Position numbers and translations under genes: made by a program. Source: a virus. From it: a DNA stretch of 59,957 nucleotides. Shown piece by piece: positions 16,737-24,234 of the stretch. Under the pieces are notes generated by a model. The model worked only from the letters and a program-made list of their open reading frames with translations, was not told the DNA's origin and searched no databases. The stretch is taken from positions 1 to 59,957 of IMG/VR virus record IMGVR_UViG_3300046462_000344. One strand, given 5' to 3'. Every line of letters starts with the position of its first letter. The first letter of the stretch is position 1.

Positions 16737-16764
16737 CTGGTCAGTCAGCTAGCTGACTGACCAG
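16737..16764. repeat. 28-bp perfect palindrome
   Basis: Arms CTGGTCAGTCAGCT and AGCTGACTGACCAG meet without a spacer, and each arm contains a tandem GTCA repeat. It lies in the 88-bp gap between two leftward genes. No U tract follows on either strand, so a terminator is unlikely; an operator or protein-binding site fits better. Confidence 0.9.
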
Positions 16765-16782
16765 TGGTAGTTCCCGTTCTGT

Positions 16783-17052
16783 TCACCATTCGGTGGAGAC
16801 TTCCACCTTGAGGTTGAAATTGACTTCGATGTAGGCGCTGATGAAATCGTGCAGATCGCTTGCTGCGGGTGATGCCTCCTCTATGATGACAATGGGCGCT
16901 CTCGAACAGTCGAGGGTGCTGACCAGCACATCGACGCAATGCAGGTCAGCCCAGTTGATGGCCCCGCTCGGACGCGGGACCTCCTTCTTAGCGGCCATGA
17001 TGGCGCGCTCGGCGTAGCTGCGGATCTTCTCCGCCCGCTGCTTGGTGATCAC
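16783..17052 (-). CDS. Unknown protein, 89 aa
   Basis: GTG start at 17052 overlaps the VWA gene stop (GTGA); the ORF is open further upstream only as a shadow of that gene. The sequence VITKQRAEKIRSYAERAIMA is followed by a beta-alpha pattern with two Cys residues. Translational coupling to the VWA protein suggests a functional link, but the family is unknown. Confidence 0.55.
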   Translation of the reverse strand: MITKQRAEKIRSYAERAIMAAKKEVPRPSGAINWADLHCVDVLVSTLDCSRAPIVIIEEASPAASDLHDFISAYIEVNFNLKVEVSTEW

Positions 17053-18368
17053 ACCGGGATCTCCACGATGTCCCCGAACGGCGCTCCGACGCCCTTGGAG
17101 ATGGAGCCCCAGATCACCGGATAGCTCGGGCGCTCCGCAGGGAAGGACCCGTACATATCCGTGAGGTAGACCAGCGCGTCGACCTGCGGGATACCCTCGG
17201 CGGTAATCCACTCGAACACCGGCTCGAAGGAAGTGCCGCCGCCACCGGGAGCGCCCTTGGCGCGGATGACGTTCAGGTCGCTCATCTCATCGAGCTCATC
17301 GACGCGATGGACCTTGGCGTCGCACCACACAAGGCGCACTTCCCGCGGGCGGACGTCCTCGAGAATGCCCGACAGCTCGCCCATGAAGCGGTTGATCACA
17401 TCGTTGCCGATACTTCCGGAAGTATCGACGGCGACGACCACGCACTCCGCGCCGAACCCCTTGCGCCCCGGCGCGCCGATGCCCCGCACGATCAGCCGGC
17501 GATCCAGCTTGCGCCAGTCGTAGGCGTCGTTGCCCAGCCGCCGGGCGAAGAGAGCGCGGATCTTGTCCTGCCAGTCCACGCGCGGCTCCAGCAGCTCGCC
17601 GAGGAAGCGCTCCAGCGCCGCAGGGAGCTTCCCCTGCGCCTTGGCGCTCTGCGCGGCCGCAGCGATGGCCATGCCCCACTCCGCCTCGTTGCGGTCGTTG
17701 GACGCCGTCTGGGGGTCCTTGCCCTCGCCCTGTCCCGGATCGAGATGGAGGTCGAACCGCTTGCCGCCCCCCGGCCCCTTGCCGCCGCCTCCGCCGCCCT
17801 TGCATTGCTTGAACACCTTGGCGTAGGTGTCGATGGCGGAATCCTTGCCGGTGGCGATGGCGGTGTCGTGCAGCCAGTCCTTGTTGAACTTGCCGATGTT
17901 GGACTGGATCAGCATGTCGTTGATGACCAGATCCTGCGCCGTGTTCATGATCTCTCCGTCGTAGGGGAGGCTCTTCCCGTTGGGGAAACTTACCTTCCCG
18001 CGTAACCGGAACATCAGCCCCTGCCCGCAGTGGTTGAACATGCAGTGGGCGATTTCGTGGGCGATCGCGAACACCCGCTCATGCAGGGTGTACTTGAAGA
18101 ACGTATCGGGATTGAGGAACAGGTTCACCCCGTCGGTCGCGGCGATGGGAATGTCCTTGGTGAAGAACGCCTTGTCGTTGCCGGCGCTCCCGCTCATCAT
18201 GGTGTAGAGGATGTGCGAGAAGGCCGGGCATCCCCACAGCAGGGCGGCGCGGGTTTCGGTCCACGCCTTGTCCTGCGCCGGGGTCAACTGGACGTAGTTG
18301 AACTTGACGGCCTTGGCCTTGATCCTGCCGAGGTCCTCGATGGCTTGCTTGGTTGTGGTGGTCATCAC
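17049..18368 (-). CDS. VWA-like/metallopeptidase protein (DUF2201 type), MoxR partner
   Basis: 439 aa. The N-terminal domain carries AIAHEIAHCMFNH with HEIAH at 104-108, a zincin motif. A Gly-rich linker (190-203) follows. The C-terminal VWA-like domain has the MIDAS sequence VAVDTSGSIG (DTSGS 315-319). This architecture is typical of the DUF2201 proteins encoded with MoxR AAA+ ATPases, and a MoxR gene lies 3 kb upstream in the same operon. The pair may act as a metal-dependent chaperone or remodelling machine on host or virion proteins. The start overlaps repeat 18369-18384, which supplies AGGAG and the stop codon of the preceding gene. Confidence 0.85.
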   Translation of the reverse strand: MMTTTTKQAIEDLGRIKAKAVKFNYVQLTPAQDKAWTETRAALLWGCPAFSHILYTMMSGSAGNDKAFFTKDIPIAATDGVNLFLNPDTFFKYTLHERVFAIAHEIAHCMFNHCGQGLMFRLRGKVSFPNGKSLPYDGEIMNTAQDLVINDMLIQSNIGKFNKDWLHDTAIATGKDSAIDTYAKVFKQCKGGGGGGKGPGGGKRFDLHLDPGQGEGKDPQTASNDRNEAEWGMAIAAAAQSAKAQGKLPAALERFLGELLEPRVDWQDKIRALFARRLGNDAYDWRKLDRRLIVRGIGAPGRKGFGAECVVVAVDTSGSIGNDVINRFMGELSGILEDVRPREVRLVWCDAKVHRVDELDEMSDLNVIRAKGAPGGGGTSFEPVFEWITAEGIPQVDALVYLTDMYGSFPAERPSYPVIWGSISKGVGAPFGDIVEIPV

Positions 18369-18761
18369 TTACTCCTGCGGGTAACGGTGTTTGCGGATGG
18401 CGGCGAGCATCTGGTTCTGGATCTCGATGGCGTGGCACCGGATCTCCAGATCCTTGTCGTTCGACTCGGTGACGTCCTGAGCGGACGGAACATTCGACTC
18501 GAAGATGGGACGCCACAGATGGACGCCGGGCTGCTCGCCCAGCGGCGGGACGAGGAACACATAGTCGATCATGTGCCCCTCCATCCAATGGTCAATGTCG
18601 GCTTCGGAGGCTTCGGGGTCATTCTCCTTCTGGCAGTTGCGCTGGAATTTCTCCCAGAGCTCGCGCGCCTCCTGCGCGCTGCGGGCAGTGACGAACATAT
18701 CGTGGTTGTCGATCTCGCCGCCGTCGTCGATGGCGGACGAGCACACGAAGAACAGGAACAT
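18369..18761 (-). CDS. Unknown early protein, 130 aa
   Basis: Begins with a hydrophobic beta strand (MFLFFVCSSAIDDGG), followed by helical, acidic sequence. Its last codons (Tyr-Pro-Gln-Glu-stop) and the Shine-Dalgarno sequence of the VWA gene are both encoded by the palindromic repeat at 18369. Start overlaps the next gene upstream by one base. No family recognised. Confidence 0.55.
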   Translation of the reverse strand: MFLFFVCSSAIDDGGEIDNHDMFVTARSAQEARELWEKFQRNCQKENDPEASEADIDHWMEGHMIDYVFLVPPLGEQPGVHLWRPIFESNVPSAQDVTESNDKDLEIRCHAIEIQNQMLAAIRKHRYPQE

Positions 18762-18970
18762 CAGAGAATGTCCCCCTCGTCCTGCACTTCATATTCGACG
18801 CGCTCGAACAGGTCCTCGCCCATGATGGCGACCTGCGGCTCGAAGCGGGTGGCGAGCAGCATGGCTTGGGTGAGCAGCATCTGCGCCGCCCCCCGCACCA
18901 GATCGAGGACGATCTTGGCGCGCTCCTCATCAACTTCTATTTTGAGCTCGATGCTGAATTTCTGTCTCAT
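18761..18970 (-). CDS. Unknown small protein, 69 aa
   Basis: ATG 18970 overlaps the upstream stop by four bases (ATGA). MRQKFSIELKIEVDEERAKI is a beta strand followed by an amphipathic helix, with a very acidic C-terminus (EVQDEGDIL). No motif. Confidence 0.55.
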   Translation of the reverse strand: MRQKFSIELKIEVDEERAKIVLDLVRGAAQMLLTQAMLLATRFEPQVAIMGEDLFERVEYEVQDEGDIL

Positions 18971-19260
18971 GGCGTGATATACTCCCGGAAGTAAGTGTGG
19001 TGGGGATAGCGCTCGATCAGGGTGCAAACCAGAGCGAGAAGGCTGTCGAAGTGGAGGCTCTTCACCTCCTCGGACGCGACCGTCCAGCTAGGCGACTTGA
19101 CGTTCACCTCGGGCGGCAGCTCGCGGATCATCATGGGCCCGGTTGGGTCCGCGCTCATGACGACGATGACCTCTACCCTTGGGCGTAACGTGCAGAAGGT
19201 CGCGCTGCGGGTTTCGGATTTCCACGTCGATCCGCTCCAGAACAGATCGTCGAGGGTCAT
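18967..19260 (-). CDS. Unknown early protein, 97 aa (paralogue of 23164-23463)
   Basis: ATG 19260 overlaps the upstream stop (ATGA). The C-terminal part contains FDSLLALVCTLIERYP, nearly the same as FDGLLALVCTLDRAKLIP in the 99-aa protein encoded at 23164-23463, so the two are probably related by duplication. Two repeat copies (18979, 19173) lie within the ORF. Function unknown. Confidence 0.6.
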   Translation of the reverse strand: MTLDDLFWSGSTWKSETRSATFCTLRPRVEVIVVMSADPTGPMMIRELPPEVNVKSPSWTVASEEVKSLHFDSLLALVCTLIERYPHHTYFREYITP

Positions 19261-19568
19261 TTCTTTTTCTTCCACGGCTTAGGGTTCTTCCGCACGTCGT
19301 GCAGCGCCTCCATCGTGCCGGGAAAGTTCTCGTTGTCGATGGCGTTCCTCACAGCCGCCATCGCCTTGTCGCGCAGGAACCCTAGCGCGACGTCCCAATG
19401 CGCCTCCGGGATGTTTCGCCCGGCGAGACGGGCCCGAATGTAGTCCACGCTGGAAACCGCGGGGGCGAACACTCCCCCGGCGGTAAGGACTTCGTGCAGC
19501 TCGTGCGGATGCAGATCGTTGAGCAGCAGACGCACCTGCGTTGCGATGACCTCCTGTTTCTCGTTCAC
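19257..19568 (-). CDS. Unknown early protein, 103 aa
   Basis: GTG start at 19568, preceded by repeat 19572-19587 with GGGAG as ribosome-binding site. Helical, ending in a Lys-rich tail (KPWKKKK). The N-terminal helix NEKQEVIATQVRLLLNDLHP suggests a helical bundle. No family recognised. Confidence 0.55.
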   Translation of the reverse strand: MNEKQEVIATQVRLLLNDLHPHELHEVLTAGGVFAPAVSSVDYIRARLAGRNIPEAHWDVALGFLRDKAMAAVRNAIDNENFPGTMEALHDVRKNPKPWKKKK

Positions 19569-19619
19569 GATTTACTCCCGGCGGTAAGGCGGCGGTTTGG
19601 TGATAGGCGAAGTGAAACA

Positions 19620-19718
19620 TTACTCCACCATCAGGACGAAGACGACGATCAGGACCAGAGCCCAGAAGCTCCAGTCCCATGCGTTGGTGCAGTGAGCGAA
19701 CTCGGCGAGGCGCTTCAT
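19620..19718 (-). CDS. Tiny single-TM protein, 32 aa
   Basis: ATG 19718 overlaps the stop of the preceding gene (ATGA). A short N-terminal segment (MKRLAEFAHCTNAWDW) precedes one membrane helix (SFWALVLIVVFVLMVE). It is co-translated with the 51-aa membrane protein upstream, so the two may form a small inner-membrane complex. Role unknown. Confidence 0.55.
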   Translation of the reverse strand: MKRLAEFAHCTNAWDWSFWALVLIVVFVLMVE

Positions 19719-19870
19719 TGGTTATGCACCGCGAGCGCTATGAGGACGCCGCAGAGGACGATGCCCCAGCCGATGACCCGCACCGCGCCGAGGAAGAAGT
19801 CCCCCTCGCCCACGATGGACAGGAACCCGATCATGCCGATGCCGAGGAATATCAAGAGCAGGATATGCAT
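19715..19870 (-). CDS. Small two-TM protein, 51 aa
   Basis: ATG 19870 overlaps the preceding stop (TGATG). Two hydrophobic helices, LLLIFLGIGMIGFLSIV and VIGWGIVLCGVLIALAV, are joined by a short acidic loop (GEGDFF). Early-expressed phage membrane peptides often change host membrane physiology or block superinfection. That is only a general expectation. Confidence 0.6.
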   Translation of the reverse strand: MHILLLIFLGIGMIGFLSIVGEGDFFLGAVRVIGWGIVLCGVLIALAVHNQ

Positions 19871-20148
19871 CAGTGGCGCTCCTTCTTGCACTCGCCCACG
19901 AAGGCCTCGCATGCGGCAAAGGACCGCACCGCGCAGTCGGCGATATCGTTGGCGACGATGTCGGGCGTCCGGCACTCCATGTTGCTCATGCCCATCGCCG
20001 TCAGCAGCATGCCGACGTTGAGGGTGATGAGCGGATCGACGCTGTCGAGCTGCATGCCGAGCTGCAGCACACAGGCGCAGATCATCGCCTTCTGCTCGTC
20101 AGTCGGCTCGCCATAGAATGTCGGAGGAAAGTGGAATGCGTCAGCCAT
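19870..20148 (-). CDS. Unknown early protein, 92 aa
   Basis: ATG 20148 follows a repeat-derived ribosome-binding site (GGGAGTAACAAC). It contains six Cys, clustered in AMICACVLQLG, NMECRTPD, DCAVRSFAACEAF and GECKKERH. Predicted helical and cytoplasmic. No family recognised. Confidence 0.55.
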   Translation of the reverse strand: MADAFHFPPTFYGEPTDEQKAMICACVLQLGMQLDSVDPLITLNVGMLLTAMGMSNMECRTPDIVANDIADCAVRSFAACEAFVGECKKERH

Positions 20149-20165
20149 GTTGTTACTCCCGGTGG

Positions 20166-21122
20166 TTACTGCTTGATCCAGCGATCGGCGATCTTGTTGT
20201 AGGTGTCCCAGTTCTGCGCATGCCATCCCCGGCAATGCTTGAGCGTGTTGGAATAGTGGACGCAGGTCCACGCGGAGAAGTCCTCCTTGGTCCCGCCCTG
20301 ATGGTTCTCGGTCAGCTCGATGACCTTGCCGGTGTCCGACTTGTAATAGAGCGACAGCAGGTAGCTGCCGTCCTTATGATCGACCTTGCGAGCGTTGATC
20401 TTGCCGTAGCTCTGGGCGGACCAGCGACCGGCCTGATCGACGTAGTCGCCCCACGCCCCATCCCAGTTGATCACGTCGTTGACCTTTGCCTGCGGTCCCG
20501 ATCCCTCGGCAGGCGGGGCGATTGGCTTACTCTGGGCGGTAACCGGCTTGGCGTTCATGGGCGGGAGGTAGGTCGCGCCCATCTGCGCCAGCTCTCCCGG
20601 CGACAGCCACGCCACATCGCTCGCCGAGGTCGAGGCGAGCTTGCCCAGAATCTCCGCGGTGACGCCGTAGTCCTTGAGGCACTTGATCATGACCAAGGTG
20701 ACCTTGGCGGCGTCGGCGTTCTCCTCGCCCTTGATGGTGACGTTGTGGACGCCGATCTGGGCGTTACCCCGGAAGTAACGCTCCTTGCCCGCAGCCCATG
20801 CGAGGAAGCAAGCGGAGGCGCACACGCTGCCCTCGTGGACATAGGTGTTGTAGCCGTTGTGGTGGATCAGGTCGGCCATGCCGGCGGCGGCGATGACATT
20901 GCCCCCCTCCGAATCGAACACGACGCCCCGCACCGAGTGCCCCTTGCGGGCGATCGTCGAGAGCACGTTGGCCAGCACCTTGTCGTCTTCGTATTTGATT
21001 TCGCCGGTGATGACGATGACCTCGGCGGTCTTGGAGTTGTCCGGCAGGACGGATGTGACTTCGGCGCGCGCGGGATGATAGGCGGTCGTCGCCAGCAGCG
21101 CCGCGATGAGGAGCTTGTTCAT
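20166..21122 (-). CDS. Secreted ClpP-fold (COG3904-like) serine protease homologue
   Basis: 318 aa with a cleavable signal peptide (MNKLLIAALLATTAYHPARA). Residues 34-170 follow the ClpP/crotonase pattern: oxyanion-loop VFDSEGGN (68-75), nucleophile region VCASACFLAWAAG (Ser103) and QIGVH (His126). Cys101 and Cys105 flank the serine, as in periplasmic COG3904 proteins of alphaproteobacteria. The C-terminal 110 residues are a separate domain with two Cys. It is probably periplasmic. Its leader ends GAGGCAAC-ATG, a repeat-derived site almost identical to that of the neighbouring 51-aa gene. A secreted protease in an early replication operon is unusual. Confidence 0.75.
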   Translation of the reverse strand: MNKLLIAALLATTAYHPARAEVTSVLPDNSKTAEVIVITGEIKYEDDKVLANVLSTIARKGHSVRGVVFDSEGGNVIAAAGMADLIHHNGYNTYVHEGSVCASACFLAWAAGKERYFRGNAQIGVHNVTIKGEENADAAKVTLVMIKCLKDYGVTAEILGKLASTSASDVAWLSPGELAQMGATYLPPMNAKPVTAQSKPIAPPAEGSGPQAKVNDVINWDGAWGDYVDQAGRWSAQSYGKINARKVDHKDGSYLLSLYYKSDTGKVIELTENHQGGTKEDFSAWTCVHYSNTLKHCRGWHAQNWDTYNKIADRWIKQ

Positions 21123-21150
21123 GTTGCCTCGGGTGGTAAGTGGTGGGTGG

Positions 21151-21306
21151 TTACTCAGCGGCGGGGACCACGTAGGTTTCGTGGTCGTCGTTCCAGACGG
21201 GCGTGACGCCGAACATCAGCGCGTAGATCTTGAGCGCCGTCTCTTCCTCGACGCCGTCCAGCCCCTCATTGATGGCGAGCATCATGTCGTCCCATGAAAT
21301 GTTCAT
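21151..21306 (-). CDS. Unknown small acidic protein, 51 aa
   Basis: ATG 21306 is placed 3 bases after repeat 21308-21323, whose centre GAGG is the ribosome-binding site. The product MNISWDDMMLAINEGLDGVE is strongly acidic and ends VVPAAE. A DNA-mimic or inhibitor peptide would look similar, but there is no direct evidence. Confidence 0.55.
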   Translation of the reverse strand: MNISWDDMMLAINEGLDGVEEETALKIYALMFGVTPVWNDDHETYVVPAAE

Positions 21307-21335
21307 GTTACCTCGGGTGGTAAGTGGTGGAGTGA

Positions 21336-21362
21336 TTGGGGGGAGACTACGTCTCCCCCCAA
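21336..21362 (-). terminator. Strong hairpin after the MoxR gene
   Basis: Perfect 12-bp inverted repeat TTGGGGGGAGAC / GTCTCCCCCCAA with a 3-nt loop, 5 bp past the MoxR stop codon (leftward transcription). No U tract follows, so it may attenuate or protect the mRNA rather than terminate fully. Confidence 0.65.
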
Positions 21363-21366
21363 CGGA

Positions 21367-22437
21367 TCAGATGCGGCCGATGGCGGCGACCAGCGAAGAG
21401 TTGTTCTGGCACCAACGCATGAAAGCTGGCGTGTTGATCAACTGCGGATCGCGCTTGATCGTCGCCTTGGCGAAGGTGACCGAGAACTCCTTCGGCAACC
21501 GCTCGACATAGGTGATGACCGGATCGACGTCCTTGACGTTGACCCGCGCCGCCAGATTGAAGACGACGAGCATCTGCGCGTCGCTCTTGTTGGGCACCCG
21601 GATGGTGGTGGGCTTGGCGATGATGTCCTTGTAGTCGGGCATCTCCTGACCCAGACGGATGCTGGCGAAGAACTGAACCGCAGCGCCGGCCCCGATCATG
21701 CCCGACACTTCCTCCACGGTGCAGGGATCGCTGGGCAGCTTGTCACCCTCGAGGGTAATGGCCCGAAGGTACTCGTCGGCCCGCACGACGGACCTTGGAG
21801 TGGCCCACGGCCCCTGCTTCTCCGGCACACCATCCGAGAAGACGATGTTGGAGTTCTGGTTGACGAAGGTGGTCGTCTCCGGCGTCACGCCGTTCTGCAC
21901 CGCCCAGTTGGTCCAGCTCTCCAGATCGTCCGTCACGTCGATCTCCATGCGACGGTTGATCAGATGGTCCAGCTCCTTCGTTGAGCCCGAGCGATCGGAT
22001 GCGCGGTTGCCCGCACCCCAGACGACCCAGCCCGGCGGCAGCTTGTGCGAAGCCAAGCGTCCCGACTCCGCGGCCTCGCCGAGGATCTTCTTCTCGTCCA
22101 CGCCGCACTTGTCCATCTCGTCGATGAACACGATGCCGCCGTCATAGGCTTCGAGCGGCAAGCCCTCGTCGGTGGTCCACCAGAAGGGACGGGTGAACTC
22201 CGAGTGCGGGATGCCGTCCCGCGTGGTGGGCACGAGGTAGCCGGTGGCGTCGGTGAGCAGCAGCGCCGCGCCGTTGACCACGCTCATGCCGATCCGCTTG
22301 CCGGTTAGCTTGGCGATGACGGCGCGCGACGCCACGATGGTCGTGGTCTTGCCACGGCCCGGAGCCGACTTGAGGTAGATCGAGACGCCAGCCTTATAGT
22401 AGCCGGGGATGCGGTTGATAATGTCGTCGAGTTTCAT
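21367..22437 (-). CDS. MoxR-type AAA+ ATPase
   Basis: 356 aa. Walker A is KSAPGRGKTTT (core GRGKT 27-31), Walker B GGIVFIDEMDK (D106-E107). Downstream, GWVVWGAGNRASDRSG supplies the sensor-1 region and LINRRMEID the box VII/arginine-finger region, as in MoxR/RavA-like ATPases. The partner VWA/DUF2201 gene lies downstream in the same operon. The complex would couple ATP hydrolysis to remodelling of an unknown target. The upstream repeat 22447 is 10 bp from the start, which has an AAGGA ribosome-binding site. Confidence 0.88.
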   Translation of the reverse strand: MKLDDIINRIPGYYKAGVSIYLKSAPGRGKTTTIVASRAVIAKLTGKRIGMSVVNGAALLLTDATGYLVPTTRDGIPHSEFTRPFWWTTDEGLPLEAYDGGIVFIDEMDKCGVDEKKILGEAAESGRLASHKLPPGWVVWGAGNRASDRSGSTKELDHLINRRMEIDVTDDLESWTNWAVQNGVTPETTTFVNQNSNIVFSDGVPEKQGPWATPRSVVRADEYLRAITLEGDKLPSDPCTVEEVSGMIGAGAAVQFFASIRLGQEMPDYKDIIAKPTTIRVPNKSDAQMLVVFNLAARVNVKDVDPVITYVERLPKEFSVTFAKATIKRDPQLINTPAFMRWCQNNSSLVAAIGRI

Positions 22438-22486
22438 GTGCTGTCCTTACTCTCGGTGGTAATCTAGCGCTGGGTTGTGGTGGGCG

Positions 22487-22693
22487 CTATCGGTTGATCT
22501 CGACCGTCAGGTCCGTGGTGTGCAGCACCAACTGGCGCTGCGCCGGGGTCAGTCGGTCGAAATTATCCTTGTCGATCAGCAACAGGTTCTGCTGCGGATT
22601 GAACAGGGAAACTATGTCGTCGCTCGGCAGGACGCCGGGCGCGACGTAACGGATCAGTCTGGGAGGTCCGTCGGTGGGGTTAAGTACGGACAT
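22487..22693 (-). CDS. Unknown small protein, 68 aa
   Basis: ATG 22693, Shine-Dalgarno AAGGAA, downstream of two repeats (22710 and 22742). The core NLLLIDKDNFDRLTPAQRQL recurs in small phage proteins of unknown function. It is the first gene after a candidate promoter at 22744-22772. Confidence 0.55.
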   Translation of the reverse strand: MSVLNPTDGPPRLIRYVAPGVLPSDDIVSLFNPQQNLLLIDKDNFDRLTPAQRQLVLHTTDLTVEINR

Positions 22694-22743
22694 TGTATTC
22701 CTTTCTTATTTACTTCCAGTGGTAAGCAACACCGGGCGGCGTT

Positions 22744-22772
22744 ACTCTATAGGGTATCAGGTAGTCTGTCAA
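22744..22772 (-). promoter_or_regulatory. Candidate leftward promoter overlapped by a palindromic repeat
   Basis: Minus strand TTGACA (22772-22767, perfect -35). It is followed after 15 bp by TATAGA (22751-22746), or after 17 bp by TAGAGT (22749-22744). The repeat copy at 22742-22757 covers the -10, so a repeat-binding protein would occlude RNA polymerase. It drives the 68-aa and MoxR genes. Confidence 0.45.
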
Positions 22773-23167
22773 CTACCGGGGTATAGACCTTCGTCGTCCG
22801 GCACGGCGGCTTGCACCGCCGCTTCCAGCTCTTGCCGATGCGCGTCCTCGGCGGCGAGGTAATCCGCCATGTCGAACTCGATGGGCTCGACGCACACGCC
22901 CCGCAGCCAGATCATGAGTGCGGTCAGATCGTAGGCGCGATCGTCAAACGACCCGGCGACTTCGCCAGTCGAGTCGATCAGCCCGTCAGCTTGCGTGATG
23001 CCGAACCAGTGCATCTGCACCAGCGGCGTCTTGAGGTCGCCGAACTTGAGGTTCTCCCTCACGTTGTGCGCCGAGGTCGAGCCGCGCGTGGCCCGCACGA
23101 CCCGCGGGTTGGACGTCTCCCATGTGAAGAGCTCGCCCTCGTCGTTGAATCCCCAGAGCAGGATCAT
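22769..23167 (-). CDS. Unknown early protein, 132 aa
   Basis: ATG 23167. Repeat 23172-23187 supplies AGGAGG as ribosome-binding site, and the ATG overlaps the preceding stop. The protein (MILLWGFNDEGELFTWETSN) is beta-rich at first, then helical and acidic. No family recognised. Confidence 0.6.
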   Translation of the reverse strand: MILLWGFNDEGELFTWETSNPRVVRATRGSTSAHNVRENLKFGDLKTPLVQMHWFGITQADGLIDSTGEVAGSFDDRAYDLTALMIWLRGVCVEPIEFDMADYLAAEDAHRQELEAAVQAAVPDDEGLYPGS

Positions 23168-23463
23168 GGCGTTACCTCCTGCAGTAACCGGGTGGCGAGG
23201 CGGGATATGGCCTCTCGAACTCGGTTGGTCGGGATGAGCTTGGCCCGGTCGAGGGTGCAGACCAGCGCGAGCAGCCCGTCGAAGTTGCCGAACGTGACCC
23301 ACGTCTCGGTGAAATACTCCCGCACGAGCACCTCGAAAGAGTTCTGCTTGGTCTTGCGGATGTAGACCATCGCGTCGTCGCCCTCATATTGCAGCGACGG
23401 GCAACCCTTGACGTTGAACATCTCCTCGATGGAGCCGGTCGGCTCGTGGCGCTTGCCGTCCAT
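23164..23463 (-). CDS. Unknown early protein, 99 aa (paralogue of 18967-19260)
   Basis: ATG 23463 overlaps the preceding stop (TGATG). The segment FDGLLALVCTLDRAKLIP matches the related segment in the 97-aa protein at 18967-19260, and both are preceded by a beta-rich half. Function unknown. Confidence 0.6.
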   Translation of the reverse strand: MDGKRHEPTGSIEEMFNVKGCPSLQYEGDDAMVYIRKTKQNSFEVLVREYFTETWVTFGNFDGLLALVCTLDRAKLIPTNRVREAISRLATRLLQEVTP

Positions 23464-23777
23464 CAGCGCCCCCTGATGCGGTCCATGAGGTTGCGGCCCC
23501 GAACCCGCAGCTCGAGGTCGCGCTCGCGCCGCGCCAGCTCCTTCTCCTGAATGGCGAGCTGGTTACTGCGGGCGGTAACCGCGGCGTGGGTGTCGGCGAT
23601 ATGCGCTTGAGCGTACTCGATGACGAGGAACACGTCTTCGAGCGCGGACGGCGACAGCTCGCGGGGCTTCATGGCGCGGATGGCGTCGGCCACCTGCATG
23701 AACGCCCTCGCATCGTTGTCGTTGTGCTCGACGGGCTTGGCGAGGATGGGATCGTCGCCGAAAGGATTCTTAGCCAT
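23463..23777 (-). CDS. Coiled-coil early protein, 104 aa
   Basis: ATG 23777 with GGAG inside repeat 23780-23795. The C-terminal half (NQLAIQEKELARRERDLELR) is a heptad-patterned coiled coil. Another repeat (23563-23578) is translated as VTARSN. No family recognised. Confidence 0.55.
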   Translation of the reverse strand: MAKNPFGDDPILAKPVEHNDNDARAFMQVADAIRAMKPRELSPSALEDVFLVIEYAQAHIADTHAAVTARSNQLAIQEKELARRERDLELRVRGRNLMDRIRGR

Positions 23778-24234
23778 TGTTACTCTCCGGGGTAGGTTCT
23801 GGGGTTTCGATCGGGGATTCGATCAGGTCGCCGTCTCCCCGCAAAATGTGCAGGATCATGTGGCGGGCGTTGGAGCGCACGTCGCTCCAGTCCCTGTCGG
23901 CCACCTTGTAGATGGCCTGATATATTTTCTCGTCGTCGCAGGTGAGCATCTCCTGATGGTCTTCCTCGACATACTCGCGGATCTCGCTTGCGGCGAACCC
24001 CATGATCTCCACGTTCAGGAGGCGCTGCTCCATCGTCCAGCGGACCTGCCATGCGCCGCTGTGGCCCAGCACGTTGAACAGCGCGTCAGCCAGATGGGAG
24101 GGCGGCGTGTCCTGCAACAGCAGCCGCAGCGCAGTCTCAAGCGGCGTACCCTCGGAAGTAAGCGGTGGAGCGCCGCCGGGCGGATTTGTGATAGGCGACT
24201 CCTGCGTCGAGGCGTCGAGACGCTGTTCGCTCAT
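23770..24234 (-). CDS. Unknown early protein, 154 aa
   Basis: ATG 24234 overlaps the preceding stop (ATGA). The Pro/Thr/Ser-rich ends are probably disordered; the middle 100 residues are helical (MEQRLLNVEIMGFAASEIRE). Repeat 24146 is translated as LTSEGT. No motif recognised. Confidence 0.55.
   Translation of the reverse strand: MSEQRLDASTQESPITNPPGGAPPLTSEGTPLETALRLLLQDTPPSHLADALFNVLGHSGAWQVRWTMEQRLLNVEIMGFAASEIREYVEEDHQEMLTCDDEKIYQAIYKVADRDWSDVRSNARHMILHILRGDGDLIESPIETPEPTPESNNG

Noticed and set aside
16737-16764. Intrinsic terminator interpretation of the 28-bp palindrome
   Set aside because: No loop and no T run on either side.
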